Shown here: positions 1 through 8,687 of the stretch, piece by piece
Numbering within the stretch: the stretch's first letter is position 1
How the letters are laid out: each line of letters begins with the position of its first letter
Source: Yoonia vestfoldensis
Lineage (GTDB): Bacteria > Pseudomonadota > Alphaproteobacteria > Rhodobacterales > Rhodobacteraceae
Direction of reading: 5' to 3'
Assembly: GCF_002158905.1 (NCBI RefSeq)
Contig: NZ_CP021431.1
Coordinates: forward strand, 248,001 to 312,000
DNA: 64,000 nucleotides
Translations under genes and position numbers: made by a program
The notes under the pieces: model-generated
The model's input: the letters and a program-made list of their open reading frames with translations, nothing else
Databases searched by the model: none
Told to the model about the DNA's origin: nothing

Positions 1-380
1 AGGAAGATCTGACAACCATCGCCGGTCAAAAGGCGATGACCACGAAGGCCAAGAAATCCATCGCTGGTTTCCGCGTGCGTGAAGACATGCCATTGGGCGC
101 GAAAGTCACCCTGCGCGGTGACCGGATGTATGAATTCCTTGATCGCCTGATCACGGTCGCAATGCCCCGTATCCGCGACTTTCGTGGTGTCTCTGGTAAA
201 TCCTTTGACGGTCGCGGCAATTACGCCACCGGCCTGAAGGAACATATCGTATTTCCCGAAATCAACTTCGACAAGATCGATGAGATGTGGGGAATGGACA
301 TCGTTATCTGCACCACAGCGAACACTGACGCTGAAGCAAAGGCATTGTTGAAGCTCTTCAACATGCCATTCAACAGCTAA
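1..380 (+). CDS. rplE: 50S ribosomal protein L5, 3' part (left-truncated by window edge)
   Basis: This is the C-terminal two thirds of ribosomal protein L5, which binds 5S rRNA and contacts the P-site tRNA in the large subunit. The reading frame is already open at base 3 and runs to a TAA at 378-380, giving about 126 residues including the typical L5 stretches [11 protein letters not shown] and [14 protein letters not shown]. The in-frame ATG at base 36 is internal, so the true start lies left of the window. It is followed 20 bp later by rpsN, the normal spc operon order. Confidence 0.97.
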   Translation, partial: EDLTTIAGQKAMTTKAKKSIAGFRVREDMPLGAKVTLRGDRMYEFLDRLITVAMPRIRDFRGVSGKSFDGRGNYATGLKEHIVFPEINFDKIDEMWGMDIVICTTANTDAEAKALLKLFNMPFNS

Positions 381-400
381 GCGTTAGGGAGATTTGACAA

Positions 401-706
401 ATGGCTAAGAAATCCATGATCGAGCGCGAGAAAAAGCGCGAAAAGCTGGTGGCGCAATATGCTGGAAAGCGTGCGGCGTTGAAGGCAATCATCAACGACC
501 AGTCCAAGCCGGTCGAAGAGCGTTTTAAGGCGACGATGCAACTTGCAAAATTGCCGCGCAATTCCTCGGCTGTGCGTCTGCACAACCGTTGCCAGCTCAC
601 CGGGCGTCCACATGCCTATTACCGCAAACTCAAGATCAGCCGGATCGCGCTGCGGAACCTTGGTTCCAATGGCGAAATCCCCGGCATGGTCAAGTCGAGC
701 TGGTAA
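401..706 (+). CDS. rpsN: 30S ribosomal protein S14
   Basis: S14 is a 101-residue small-subunit head protein needed for late 30S assembly. The protein starts [15 protein letters not shown] and ends [12 protein letters not shown], which is the longer form of S14 without the zinc-binding CXXC pair, as usual in proteobacteria. An AGGGAG Shine-Dalgarno lies just ahead of the ATG. It sits between rplE and rpsH with short gaps, so it is co-transcribed in the spc operon. Confidence 0.97.
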   Translation: MAKKSMIEREKKREKLVAQYAGKRAALKAIINDQSKPVEERFKATMQLAKLPRNSSAVRLHNRCQLTGRPHAYYRKLKISRIALRNLGSNGEIPGMVKSSW

Positions 707-718
707 GGAGAATTTGAT

Positions 719-1111
719 ATGAACGATCCTATCGGTGATATGCTGACACGCATCCGCAATGGCCAGATGCGCGGCAAGGCTGCGGTGGAAACACCGGCGT
801 CGAAACTGCGCGCTTGGGTGTTGGATGTGCTGGTCGCAGAAGGCTATATCCGCGGTTATGACAAGAAGGACGGCAAAGACGGCCATCCTGCTTTCAATAT
901 CGAACTGAAATATTACGAAGGCACACCTGTCATTCGCGAAGTGAAGCGGGTCTCCAAGCCCGGTCGCCGCGTTTATCTGGGTGCCGATGACCTCCCATCC
1001 GTCCGTCAGGGCCTGGGTGTGTCGATTGTCTCCACCTCCAAAGGTGTGATGACGGACGCGAATGCACGGGCGGCCAAAATCGGCGGCGAAGTGCTTTGCA
1101 CAGTGTTCTAA
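719..1111 (+). CDS. rpsH: 30S ribosomal protein S8
   Basis: S8 is a primary 16S rRNA binding protein of the central domain; in E. coli it is also the translational repressor of the spc operon. The 130-residue product starts [16 protein letters not shown] and has the C-terminal [12 protein letters not shown] block that makes up the RNA-binding face. AAGGAG precedes the ATG. Whether the repressor function is kept cannot be judged, since the S8 target site would lie near rplE, left of the window. Confidence 0.97.
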   Translation: MNDPIGDMLTRIRNGQMRGKAAVETPASKLRAWVLDVLVAEGYIRGYDKKDGKDGHPAFNIELKYYEGTPVIREVKRVSKPGRRVYLGADDLPSVRQGLGVSIVSTSKGVMTDANARAAKIGGEVLCTVF

Positions 1112-1120
1112 GGGGAAAAC

Positions 1121-1654
1121 ATGTCTCGTATTGGTAAAAAACCGGTTGAGCTGCCCTCTGGCGTCACTGCCTCGGTGTCCGGTCAAACCGTCGAAGTCAA
1201 AGGCCCCAAAGGGACCCGCAGCTTCAAGGCAACGGATGATGTCACCATCACCGTTGATGGCAATATCATCACTGTCAAACCACGCGGCACGTCCAAGCGG
1301 GCGCGCCAGCAGTGGGGCATGTCGCGCAGCCAGGTCGAAAACCTGGTGACCGGCGTGACCACGGGTTTCAAGAAAGAGCTTGAAATCAGCGGTGTGGGTT
1401 ATCGTGCGCAGATGCAGGGCAATACCCTGAAACTGGCACTGGGCTACAGCCATGATGTGAATTTCGACGTGCCCGCGGGTGTCACCGTGACAGCCCCCAA
1501 GCAGACCGAAATCATCGTGGAAGGGATCGACCAGCAGCTTGTTGGCCAGGTCGCGGCGAATATCCGTGAATGGCGCAAACCCGAGCCTTACAAAGGCAAG
1601 GGCATCAAGTACAAAGGCGAATTCATCTTCCGCAAAGAAGGCAAGAAGAAGTAA
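1121..1654 (+). CDS. rplF: 50S ribosomal protein L6
   Basis: L6 is a 177-residue protein at the base of the L7/L12 stalk, close to the sarcin-ricin loop. It begins [15 protein letters not shown] and carries the C-terminal signature [15 protein letters not shown], followed by a lysine-rich tail. It lies 9 bp after rpsH with an AGGGGA ribosome binding site. This is standard length and standard position for the spc operon. Confidence 0.97.
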   Translation: MSRIGKKPVELPSGVTASVSGQTVEVKGPKGTRSFKATDDVTITVDGNIITVKPRGTSKRARQQWGMSRSQVENLVTGVTTGFKKELEISGVGYRAQMQGNTLKLALGYSHDVNFDVPAGVTVTAPKQTEIIVEGIDQQLVGQVAANIREWRKPEPYKGKGIKYKGEFIFRKEGKKK

Positions 1655-1665
1655 GGAACGCACAA

Positions 1666-2031
1666 ATGGCAAACAGCAAAAGAACACTGTTTCTGAAGCG
1701 CCGTATGCGCGTTCGGAACAAACTGCGGGGCGTAACAGCCAACCAGGGGCGCGCGCGTCTTTCGGTACACCGCAGCAACAAGAACATCAGCGTCCAGCTG
1801 ATCGACGATGTGAATGGTGTGACGCTTGCGTCGGCATCCTCGCTCGAAAAGGATCTGGGCGTTGTCGGCAAGAACAATGTCGAAGCCGCTGCCAAGGTGG
1901 GTGCCGCGATTGCGGAACGCGCCAAGAAGGCGGGCGTCGAACAGGCCTATTTCGACCGTGGCGGTTTTCTGTTCCACGGCAAGATCAAGGCCCTTGCCGA
2001 TGCGGCCCGCGAAGGCGGGTTGAAGATCTAA
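1666..2031 (+). CDS. rplR: 50S ribosomal protein L18
   Basis: L18 is the 5S rRNA binding protein that works with L5 and L25 or CTC. The start at 1666 gives 121 residues beginning [18 protein letters not shown]. An upstream in-frame ATG at 1570 lies inside rplF and is ignored because the family has no such extension and because GTAAGGAA sits directly before 1666. The 3' half, with [25 protein letters not shown], is typical L18. It is followed by an unusually long 126-bp gap that carries a palindromic repeat. Confidence 0.96.
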   Translation: MANSKRTLFLKRRMRVRNKLRGVTANQGRARLSVHRSNKNISVQLIDDVNGVTLASASSLEKDLGVVGKNNVEAAAKVGAAIAERAKKAGVEQAYFDRGGFLFHGKIKALADAAREGGLKI

Positions 2032-2037
2032 TGTGGC

Positions 2038-2061
2038 GGTGCGCAGGAATGCGCACCCTAC
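2038..2061. repeat. Palindromic repeat, family A, between rplR and rpsE
   Basis: GGTGCGCA (2038-2045) and TGCGCACC (2050-2057) form a perfect 8-bp hairpin with a 4-nt loop, followed by CTACG. The layout (GGTG arm, CACC arm, then CTAC or TTAC) recurs at 2940, 31378 and 61510. Here it sits inside a ribosomal protein operon whose other gaps are about 20 bp or less. The rest of the gap (2062-2157) holds nothing else recognisable apart from the rpsE ribosome binding site AAGGA. Confidence 0.75.
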
Positions 2062-2157
2062 GCAGCTCTGTAGGATGTGCCTGTGGCGCAGCCTCGATGA
2101 TCCGGCTTCGACCGCGATTGGATAACGCCCTCGGGCATCAAGATAAGGACGCCACCT

Positions 2158-2736
2158 ATGGCAGAACGTGAAAACCGCGGGCCACGTCGCCCCCGTGAAG
2201 AACAAGCACCCGAGTTTGCCGACCGTCTGGTCGCGATCAACCGGGTGTCCAAGACCGTCAAAGGTGGTAAGCGTTTCGGCTTTGCCGCGCTTGTCGTCGT
2301 CGGTGACCAGAAAGGCCGCGTCGGTTTCGGCAAAGGCAAAGCCAAGGAAGTCCCCGAGGCGATCCGCAAGGCCACCGAACAGGCCAAGCGTCAGATGATC
2401 CGCGTCGCCCTGCGCGACGGCCGCACGCTGCACCACGACATCGAAGGTCGCCATGGTGCTGGCCGCGTCGTGATGCGCACAGCCCCAGCCGGTACCGGTA
2501 TCATCGCCGGTGGTCCAATGCGCGCCGTGTTCGAGATGCTGGGCGTGCAGGACGTTGTGTCCAAGTCGATCGGGTCGCAGAACCCTTATAACATGATCCG
2601 CGCCACGATGGATGGCCTGCAAAAAGAGCAATCTCCGCGCAATGTGGCCCAGCGCCGCGGCAAGAAAGTCGCTGACATTCTGCCCAAGCGCGAAGATGCC
2701 GCCGACACATCCGCACAAGTCGCCGAGGAGGCTTAA
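2158..2736 (+). CDS. rpsE: 30S ribosomal protein S5
   Basis: S5 forms part of the mRNA entry channel and helps control decoding accuracy. The product has 192 residues. The N-terminal double-stranded RNA-binding-like domain ([28 protein letters not shown]) is followed by the S5 fold with [15 protein letters not shown]. The acidic, alanine-rich C-terminal tail is common in alphaproteobacteria. AAGGA stands 11 bases before the ATG. It is the sixth spc gene visible here. Confidence 0.97.
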   Translation: MAERENRGPRRPREEQAPEFADRLVAINRVSKTVKGGKRFGFAALVVVGDQKGRVGFGKGKAKEVPEAIRKATEQAKRQMIRVALRDGRTLHHDIEGRHGAGRVVMRTAPAGTGIIAGGPMRAVFEMLGVQDVVSKSIGSQNPYNMIRATMDGLQKEQSPRNVAQRRGKKVADILPKREDAADTSAQVAEEA

Positions 2737-2739
2737 ACC

Positions 2740-2928
2740 ATGGCAAAAACGATCGTCGTCAAGCAGATCGGTTCCCCGATCCGCCGCCCCGAAAAACAGC
2801 GTGCTACGCTGATCGGCCTAGGCCTGAACAAGATGAACCGCACCCGCGAGCTGGAAGACACACCTTCCGTGCGCGGCATGGTCAACAGCATCCCCCATCT
2901 CGTCGAGATCATCGAAGAGCGCGGGTAA
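2740..2928 (+). CDS. rpmD: 50S ribosomal protein L30
   Basis: L30 is a small (62-residue) large-subunit protein; the sequence [34 protein letters not shown] and the ending VEIIEERG are diagnostic. It starts three bases after the rpsE stop, with GGAGG overlapping the end of rpsE. It is the last gene of this transcript: a terminator follows, and the usual next genes rplO, secY, adk, rpsM, rpsK, rpoA and rplQ are not here. Confidence 0.96.
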   Translation: MAKTIVVKQIGSPIRRPEKQRATLIGLGLNKMNRTRELEDTPSVRGMVNSIPHLVEIIEERG

Positions 2929-2939
2929 GCGATAGGTCT

Positions 2940-2961
2940 GGTGGATCAGAATCCACCTTAC
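2940..2961. repeat. Palindromic repeat, family A, after rpmD
   Basis: GGTGGAT (2940-2946) pairs with ATCCACC (2951-2957) around a 4-nt loop and is followed by TTAC. It is a shorter version of the 12-bp palindrome at 31378 and is placed right before the operon terminator. Confidence 0.7.
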
Positions 2962-2970
2962 AAGTTTGAA

Positions 2971-3000
2971 AACGCCCTCGGGAAACCGGGGGCGTTTTTT
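2971..3000 (+). terminator. Rho-independent terminator of the spc operon segment
   Basis: AACGCCCTCGG, loop GAAA, then CCGGGGGCGTT followed by a run of T forms a GC-rich hairpin with a U tract. It lies 42 bp after the rpmD stop and reads in the direction of the ribosomal genes. From here to the serA stop at 3176 I see only a second GC hairpin (3123-3146) without a U run and a short direct repeat of CAATCAGAT. Confidence 0.93.
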
Positions 3001-3175
3001 ATTGGCAGCTTTGGATCTATGCGTGAAACAGGCGGATCGCATCGCAGGGGGCCGTGCCGCAGGCTGATGAAAGCCTTTGCGCGGCATCTGCGGCATCAGC
3101 TGATCCTTGGCAGATCTATGCGGGGCGCGCATTGCTGCGCGCGCCCGGTTCTTATTGGGCAATCAGATTGCGCAA

Positions 3176-4768
3176 TCAGATATCGAACCGCAGGGGTTTG
3201 ACCTGCTTGAACTTGCCCGTGGCCTCCAATTCGGCAATCGCCTTGGCGGGCAGCGGCGCGTCGAGATAGAGCAGGGCAATCGCCTCGCCTTTGGCCTCTG
3301 ACCGGCCAAGGGTGAAGTTGGCGATATTCACCTCATTGGCCCCCAAGGTGCTACCCAGCACACCGATGATGCCCGGCACGTCGTTATTGGTGGTATAGAC
3401 CATGTTTTCGCCGACCTCGGCATCAATATTGATGCCTTTGATCTGGATGAACCGTGGCTTGCCATCGTTGAACACGGTCCCTGCGATCGAGCGCTCGCGG
3501 CTTGGCGTGACGACGGTGACCTTGATATAGCCCTCGAAGGCGCCGGATTGATCCTGCTTGGTGGTGGAAATCTTCACGCCGCGTTCCTTGGCGATCACCG
3601 GGGCAGAGACCATGTTCACGTCAGGGTTCGTCGCCTTCATGATGCCCGCAACGGTAGAGGCCGTCAGCGCCTTGAGGTTCATTTCCGAGGCCGTGCCGTC
3701 GAACAGGATATTGATCGCGACGATGGGTTCATCCGTCATCTGGCCGATGAAATTGCCCAGATGGCCGGACAATTTGATCCATGGGCCCATGACCTTTGCT
3801 TCTTCGGCCGTGACCGATGGCATGTTCAGCGCGTTGCTGACGGCACCGGTCAGCAGGTAATCCGACATTTGTTCGGCGACCTGCAGGGCCACGTTTTCCT
3901 GCGCCTCGGTGGTGGCGGCACCCAGATGCGGGGTGACCACGACATTGGGCAGGTTGAACAGCGGGCTTTCGGTGGCGGGTTCCACCGCGAAGACGTCAAA
4001 CGCGGCACCGGCGACATGGCCCGCCTTCAGCGCATCGGCCAAGGCTTCTTCATCGACCAGACCGCCACGGGCGCAATTGACGATCCGCACGCCTTTTTTC
4101 AGCTTTGCGATATTGTCGCGCGACAGGATATTGCGGGTCTGCTCGGTCAGCGGGACATGCATCGTGATGAAATCGGCCCGCGCCAGCAGATCATCCAGTT
4201 CGAGTTTCTCGACCCCCAGTTCGGTGGCGCGGTCTTCGGACAGGAAGGGGTCATAGGCCACAACCTTCATCCGCAGACCCAGCGCGCGGTCGATCACGAT
4301 AGACCCGATATTGCCCGCGCCGATCACGCCCAGCGTCTTGTTGGTCAACTCGACCCCCATGAAACGCGACTTTTCCCATTTGCCGGCATGGGTGGATGCG
4401 TTGGCTTCGGGGATTTGACGCGCGACAGCCATCATCAGCGAAATCGCATGTTCGGCGGTGGTGATCGAATTGCCGAAAGGGGTGTTCATCACGATGATCC
4501 CCTTTTTCGACGCGGCGGGGATATCGACGTTATCGACACCGATTCCGGCGCGGCCGATCACCTTGAGGTTGGTGGCGGCGGCGATGATCTTTTCGGTCGC
4601 CTTGGTTGCGGACCGGATCGCCAGACCATCGTAATTGCCGATGATTTCAAGCAGCTTTTCCTTGTCATTGCCAAGTTTCGGCTGGAAATCCACGTCGATG
4701 CCGCGATCACGAAAGATCTGCACGGCGGCTTCGGACAATTCGTCAGAGATAAGTACTTTGGGTGCCAT
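3176..4768 (-). CDS. serA: D-3-phosphoglycerate dehydrogenase (EC 1.1.1.95)
   Basis: SerA performs the first step of serine synthesis, oxidising 3-phosphoglycerate to 3-phosphohydroxypyruvate with NAD+. The 530-residue protein is the long form: a Rossmann domain with GVIGAGNIGS, catalytic RGGLVDE and PHLGAATTEAQ, an intervening domain, and a C-terminal ACT domain (VPGIIGVLGSTLG) for serine feedback. It lies downstream of serC on the same strand, separated by about 90 bp that hold two palindromes, so the two are probably one transcript. Confidence 0.97.
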   Translation of the reverse strand: MAPKVLISDELSEAAVQIFRDRGIDVDFQPKLGNDKEKLLEIIGNYDGLAIRSATKATEKIIAAATNLKVIGRAGIGVDNVDIPAASKKGIIVMNTPFGNSITTAEHAISLMMAVARQIPEANASTHAGKWEKSRFMGVELTNKTLGVIGAGNIGSIVIDRALGLRMKVVAYDPFLSEDRATELGVEKLELDDLLARADFITMHVPLTEQTRNILSRDNIAKLKKGVRIVNCARGGLVDEEALADALKAGHVAGAAFDVFAVEPATESPLFNLPNVVVTPHLGAATTEAQENVALQVAEQMSDYLLTGAVSNALNMPSVTAEEAKVMGPWIKLSGHLGNFIGQMTDEPIVAINILFDGTASEMNLKALTASTVAGIMKATNPDVNMVSAPVIAKERGVKISTTKQDQSGAFEGYIKVTVVTPSRERSIAGTVFNDGKPRFIQIKGINIDAEVGENMVYTTNNDVPGIIGVLGSTLGANEVNIANFTLGRSEAKGEAIALLYLDAPLPAKAIAELEATGKFKQVKPLRFDI

Positions 4769-4800
4769 CTTGGGCGCTCCTTAAAAATGGGGGTATCCGC

Positions 4801-4821
4801 GCCCCGGATATGATCCGGGGC
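4801..4821. repeat. Palindromic repeat, family B, between serC and serA
   Basis: GCCCCGGAT, loop ATG, ATCCGGGGC forms a perfect 9-bp hairpin. It lies in the 89-bp gap between the serC stop and the serA start and is read on the minus strand as part of the transcript. Similar GC palindromes occur at 49769 and 57758. Confidence 0.7.
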
Positions 4822-4832
4822 CTTTGGTGAAG

Positions 4833-4853
4833 GTCCCGGGTCACGCCCGGGAC
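4833..4853. repeat. Second palindrome in the serC-serA gap
   Basis: GTCCCGGG (4833-4840) and CCCGGGAC (4846-4853) form a perfect 8-bp stem with a 5-nt loop. Together with the hairpin at 4801 it makes a double stem-loop just after the serC stop. Such pairs could stabilise the upstream serC message or dampen read-through into serA; there is no U tract on either strand. Confidence 0.65.
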
Positions 4854-4857
4854 GGGG

Positions 4858-6000
4858 TCATTGGTTTGAAATCTCGGCGTGATAGGCCCATTCGAGCCAG
4901 GGCAGCATCGCCTCGATATCCGAGGTTTCCACCGTGGCACCGCACCAGATCCGCAGACCGGCAGGCGCATCGCGATAGGCCCCGATATCGAGCGCGATGT
5001 TTTCCGCCTCCAGCCGCTTGGCCACGGCCTTGGCAAAGGCTTCGCCATCACTGATGCGCGGATCGGTGAATTTCAGACACACCGATGTGTTTGACCGTGT
5101 GGCCGGATCAACGGCCAGATTGTCGATCCAATCATGCGCGGCGCAGAAATTCCAGATCGCACGCGCATTGGCATTGGCGCGGTGGATCAGCGCATCCAGC
5201 CCGCCGATGGACCGGCCCCATTTCAGCGCGACAAGGTAATCCTCGACCGCCAGCATCGAGGGCGTGTTGATCGTCTCGCCTTTGAAGATGCCCTCGATCA
5301 GCTTGCCTTTGGATGTCAGGCGGAAAATCTTGGGCAGCGGCCAGGCAGGGGTGTAGCTTTCCAGCCGTTCCACCGCGCGCGGGCTGAGGATCAGCATGCC
5401 ATGCGCGCCTTCGCCACCCATCACCTTTTGCCAGCTGAAGGTGGTGACATCCAGTTTGTCCCAGGGCAAGTCCTGCGCAAAGGCGGCAGAGGTGGCATCG
5501 CAGAGCGTCAGGCCCGCCCGGTCGCCGGGGATCATCTCGCCATGCGGCATCCGCACGCCTGATGTTGTGCCGTTCCATGTGAAACAGACGTCATTGTCAT
5601 AATTCAGCGCGGCCATATCGACGATTTCGCCGTAAGGGGCTTCATGCACGGTCGCTGCGATTTTCAGCTGCTTCACCACATCGGTGACCCAGCCTGCGCC
5701 AAAGCTTTCCCAGGCGACCATATCCACATGGCGTTCGCCCAAAAGCGACCACATCGCCATTTCATAAGCGCCGGTATCCGATGCCGGCACGATCCCGATG
5801 CGGTAATCCGCGGGCACGCCCAGAATCTCGCGGGTCAGGTCGATGGCCTCGGCCAGTTTGGCCTTGCAGATGCTGGCACGGTGCGACCGACCCAAAGGGG
5901 CGTCGCGCAAAGCATCCAGTTTCCAGACGGGGGGTTTGGCACAGGGGCCGGACGAAAAACGCGGGTTGGCCGGCCGCGATGCCGGTTTGGTCGTAACCAT
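4858..6000 (-). CDS. serC: Phosphoserine aminotransferase (EC 2.6.1.52)
   Basis: SerC is a PLP enzyme that transfers an amino group from glutamate to 3-phosphohydroxypyruvate, giving phosphoserine. The 380-residue protein belongs to the alpha/Mycobacterium-type SerC: it starts with the [15 protein letters not shown] stretch and has the PLP lysine in [16 protein letters not shown]. The gene is divergent from serB and upstream of serA, so all three steps of the pathway are grouped here. A candidate structured leader precedes its start. Confidence 0.96.
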   Translation of the reverse strand: MVTTKPASRPANPRFSSGPCAKPPVWKLDALRDAPLGRSHRASICKAKLAEAIDLTREILGVPADYRIGIVPASDTGAYEMAMWSLLGERHVDMVAWESFGAGWVTDVVKQLKIAATVHEAPYGEIVDMAALNYDNDVCFTWNGTTSGVRMPHGEMIPGDRAGLTLCDATSAAFAQDLPWDKLDVTTFSWQKVMGGEGAHGMLILSPRAVERLESYTPAWPLPKIFRLTSKGKLIEGIFKGETINTPSMLAVEDYLVALKWGRSIGGLDALIHRANANARAIWNFCAAHDWIDNLAVDPATRSNTSVCLKFTDPRISDGEAFAKAVAKRLEAENIALDIGAYRDAPAGLRIWCGATVETSDIEAMLPWLEWAYHAEISNQ

Positions 6001-6080
6001 TGCTGGTATCCTCTCAGATAATCGCCCTTCGTTGGGGAAGGGTGTCCCACCGCCGCAGATAGAGTGTGTCGCGCACTTTC
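6001..6080 (-). promoter_or_regulatory. Structured 5' leader of serC (candidate serC-motif RNA)
   Basis: On the minus strand the 5' leader of serC contains GGTG-GGA-CACC directly followed by CCCTTC-CCCAAC-GAAGGG, two adjoining small hairpins about 20 to 40 bases before the start codon, and then GAGAGGA as ribosome binding site. A conserved cis-regulatory RNA named the serC motif is known from alphaproteobacterial serC leaders. I assign this region from position and structure only, not from a covariance-model match. Confidence 0.45.
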
Positions 6081-6172
6081 ACAATCCGGAAAATACAGCT
6101 AGACCGCCGCTTGACCCGCTTTTTGCGACATCGCTGCCGCCAATCGGAAACTACGTCTCAAAGGACAAGATC

Positions 6173-7048
6173 ATGTTCACCGCAACTTTGCTGACCAATC
6201 CCGTAAGCCGTGGTCTTGACCCGGCCTTGGTCGAGAATCTGCGCAATGCATGGGGCGGCGGTGACGCGCTCTGGCTGGCCCCCGACGAGGCTGCCGAATT
6301 CATGCTGCCGGTCGTGCCCGCCAATCGCTGGGAGATCTGGGCCGATCTGCAAGGCCATGGCGTCGATCTGGTGGTCCAGCCAGCGCGGAACCGCCGCAAA
6401 AAGATGCTGCTGGCCGATATGGACAGCACGATGATCCAGCAAGAATGTATCGACGAGCTGGCAGATGAGGCGGGCGTCGGTGCCCATGTCGCAGGGATCA
6501 CCGCGCGCGCGATGAACGGCGAGCTGGATTTCGAGGCCGCCTTGCTGGAACGCGTCGGCCTGTTGCGCGATCTGCCAGAGCCGGTGATCGCGCAGGTGCT
6601 GGCCAGCCGGATCACCTATATGCCCGGCGGCGCGGTGCTGGTCGCCACGATGAAGGCGCAGGGCGCTTATGCGGCGCTGGTGTCGGGCGGGTTCACGGCC
6701 TTTACCGCGCAGGTTGCCGCTGCTTTGGGTTTTGACGAAAACCGCGCCAATACCCTGTTGGTGGCGGATGGCAAGCTGACCGGCGATGTCGCGCGCCCGA
6801 TTCTGGGCAAGGCCGCCAAGGTCGCGGCGCTGGATGAGATCACCGCCCGACTGGGCATTGCCGCAGCTGATGTGCTGGCTGTGGGCGACGGGGCCAATGA
6901 TCTGGGGATGCTGTCGCGCGCGGGCGCAGGCGTGGCGCTGCATGCAAAACCCGCCGTGCAGGCGCAATGCGATATCCGCATCAATCATGGCGACCTGACG
7001 GCGCTGTTGTATCTGCAAGGGTATGGCAAGGATGACTTTGTCGTCTGA
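6173..7048 (+). CDS. serB: Phosphoserine phosphatase (EC 3.1.3.3)
   Basis: SerB is a HAD-family phosphatase that removes phosphate from phosphoserine, the last step of serine synthesis. The start at 6173 has AAAGGA eight bases ahead and gives 291 residues; the same frame is open further upstream, but that part runs through the divergent promoter region. HAD motifs are all visible: DMDSTM, SGGFT, and GDGANDLGM. An N-terminal region of about 80 residues precedes the HAD domain, as usual for SerB. It is divergent from serC. Confidence 0.96.
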   Translation: MFTATLLTNPVSRGLDPALVENLRNAWGGGDALWLAPDEAAEFMLPVVPANRWEIWADLQGHGVDLVVQPARNRRKKMLLADMDSTMIQQECIDELADEAGVGAHVAGITARAMNGELDFEAALLERVGLLRDLPEPVIAQVLASRITYMPGGAVLVATMKAQGAYAALVSGGFTAFTAQVAAALGFDENRANTLLVADGKLTGDVARPILGKAAKVAALDEITARLGIAAADVLAVGDGANDLGMLSRAGAGVALHAKPAVQAQCDIRINHGDLTALLYLQGYGKDDFVV

Positions 7049-7089
7049 CGCCCCTTGTGCTGGGTTGTCTCTTTCCGCCAGATAGCGCC

Positions 7090-8211
7090 ATGAAAAAGCC
7101 ATTGCACCCCGCCACCATCGCCGCCCATGCCGCAGGCGCGCTTGACCCGCAATCAGGTGGTGTCGTGCCGGCCTTGCAGCCCTCGACCACCTTTCTGCGT
7201 GACGAGGATTATGCGCTGGTCCGTCCCGACAATATCTATTCGCGCGACAATTCCGACAATTTGCGCCAGGCTGAGGCGGTGATCCGCGCGCTGGAACATG
7301 CGCAGGACACGCTGCTGTTTCCCTCGGGCATGGCTGCCATTGCCGCCGTGTTCCGCGCGCTGCCGAACCGTGCCACGGCGATTGTGCAATCGGGCATCTA
7401 TTGGGGCACCACCGCCTGGGTGCGTGACTTTTGCGCCCGCCGCGAGATCAGCTTGATCGAAGTGCCTGCCGCCGATCTGATCACCACCTGTCAGGGCCAA
7501 GCCGCCGATCTGGTGCTGATCGAGACACCCTCGAACCCGTGGCTGCTGACGGTCGATATCGCCGCCGTGAAGGCCGCGACCAAGGGTCTGTTGCTGGTCG
7601 ATGGCACTGCGGCGACGCCGATCCTGACCCGCGCGCTGGATCACGGCGCCGATATCGTGATGCATTCCGCGACCAAGGCGATCAATGGCCATTCCGATGT
7701 GCTGGCGGGGGTTTTGTCCACTGCCGCCCCCGAGACAGGCGTCTGGCAGGCGATCAAGGCCGACCGCAAGATGGCCGGCGCGATCCTTGGCCCGTTCGAG
7801 GCGTGGTTGCTGACCCGCGCCATGCGCACCCTGCCTTTGCGCGTTGAACGCATGTCGCAGAATGCGCTGGCGCTGGCGCAGCACCTGATGGCGCATGAGG
7901 CGGTCGCGGATGTCTTTTATCCCGGTCTGCCGCATCATAGCGGCCATGATATCGCGCTGCGCCAGATGCAGGGCGGGTTCGGCAGCCTGTTGTCGGTGCT
8001 GGTCAAAGGCGGGCGCACGGATGCGCTGCGTGTGACGGGCAAGCTGGATCTGTTCTTGCGCGCCACGTCACTGGGCGGCGTGGAAAGCCTTGTCGAACAC
8101 CGGCACACGATTGAACCGCATACCGGCATTCCCGAAAACCTGATCCGCGTCAGTACCGGGATCGAACATATCGCCGATCTGATCGCGGATTGGGACCAGG
8201 CGCTGGCTTAA
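7090..8211 (+). CDS. metC: Cystathionine beta-lyase-type trans-sulfuration PLP enzyme
   Basis: This 373-residue protein belongs to the Cys/Met metabolism PLP family (fold type I); members cleave cystathionine to homocysteine, pyruvate and ammonia, or act as gamma-synthases or lyases. The PLP lysine is in MHSATKAINGHSD, the substrate-contact region is LFLRATSLGGVESL, and the end is short as in proteobacterial MetC. I start at 7090 (MKKPLHPATIAAHAAG) because that is where family similarity begins; no clear Shine-Dalgarno is seen. It lies 41 bp after serB. Exact substrate is inferred from family only. Confidence 0.85.
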   Translation: MKKPLHPATIAAHAAGALDPQSGGVVPALQPSTTFLRDEDYALVRPDNIYSRDNSDNLRQAEAVIRALEHAQDTLLFPSGMAAIAAVFRALPNRATAIVQSGIYWGTTAWVRDFCARREISLIEVPAADLITTCQGQAADLVLIETPSNPWLLTVDIAAVKAATKGLLLVDGTAATPILTRALDHGADIVMHSATKAINGHSDVLAGVLSTAAPETGVWQAIKADRKMAGAILGPFEAWLLTRAMRTLPLRVERMSQNALALAQHLMAHEAVADVFYPGLPHHSGHDIALRQMQGGFGSLLSVLVKGGRTDALRVTGKLDLFLRATSLGGVESLVEHRHTIEPHTGIPENLIRVSTGIEHIADLIADWDQALA

Positions 8212-8582
8212 TCCTCGACCGGGCCGCCTGCCTCTTTCCATGCGCCGATCCCGCCGACATTGATGACATTGGGATAGCCCATATCCTTGAGCGTCTTGCC
8301 CGCAAGAGCCGCCTGTCCGCCAAGGCCGCAGACCAGATAGAAGGTGGCATCCTTGTCAAAGATCGGCTTGTGAAACTGCGATGTCGGATCGGCGGCGAAT
8401 TCGAGAAAGCCGCGCGGCACGCGGTGCGCGCCTTCGATCGTGCCTGATTTCATGATATCGCTGCTGTCGCGCACGTCGATGAAGGTGCCGCCACCTGCGG
8501 CATGTTTGGTGATCGCATCTTCGCTGCTGATGCGGGTGACGATGGCATTGGCTTCGTCAAGATAGTCTTGTGCGGTTTTCAT
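8208..8582 (-). CDS. Rhodanese-like domain protein
   Basis: A single-domain rhodanese of 124 residues. Rhodanese domains bind persulfide sulfur on a loop cysteine; here the loop is VCGLGGQA with the cysteine present, and the domain opens with TFIDVRDSSD. Two ATG codons lie in tandem (8585 and 8582); AGGA stands at a better distance from the second. The stop codon overlaps that of the convergent metC-like gene by 4 bp. No signal peptide is seen, so it is likely cytosolic. Its sulfur donor is unknown. Confidence 0.88.
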   Translation of the reverse strand: MKTAQDYLDEANAIVTRISSEDAITKHAAGGGTFIDVRDSSDIMKSGTIEGAHRVPRGFLEFAADPTSQFHKPIFDKDATFYLVCGLGGQAALAGKTLKDMGYPNVINVGGIGAWKEAGGPVED

Positions 8583-8610
8583 CATTTTATCCTGTCTGTT
8601 TGTGACGTTG

Positions 8611-8639
8611 AAAAAAACGCCCGGGCACAAGGCCCGGGC
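8611..8639 (-). terminator. Rho-independent terminator of the response regulator gene
   Basis: GCCCGGGC (8619-8626), a 5-nt loop, and GCCCGGGC (8632-8639) form an 8-bp stem. On the minus strand it is followed by seven U (A run at 8611-8617). It lies 49 bp after the response regulator stop and before the rhodanese start, so it separates two genes on the same strand. Confidence 0.9.
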
Positions 8640-8687
8640 AAGTCCAACAGGGAGGGTGGTGATATGACCCGATCACCGGCGGGATAT

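Noticed and set aside
3123..3146. Hairpin GGGCGCGC/GCGCGCCC as serA terminator
   Set aside because: No U run on the minus strand after the stem; it may stabilise the transcript but is not supported as an intrinsic terminator.
3548..4813. A 421-codon plus-strand frame opposite serA, and similar long frames opposite rplR-rpsE (1588-2718) and the binding-protein/permease genes (12499-13801)
   Set aside because: All are antisense shadows of well-identified genes and have compositions typical of such frames; none has a ribosome binding site with a family match.
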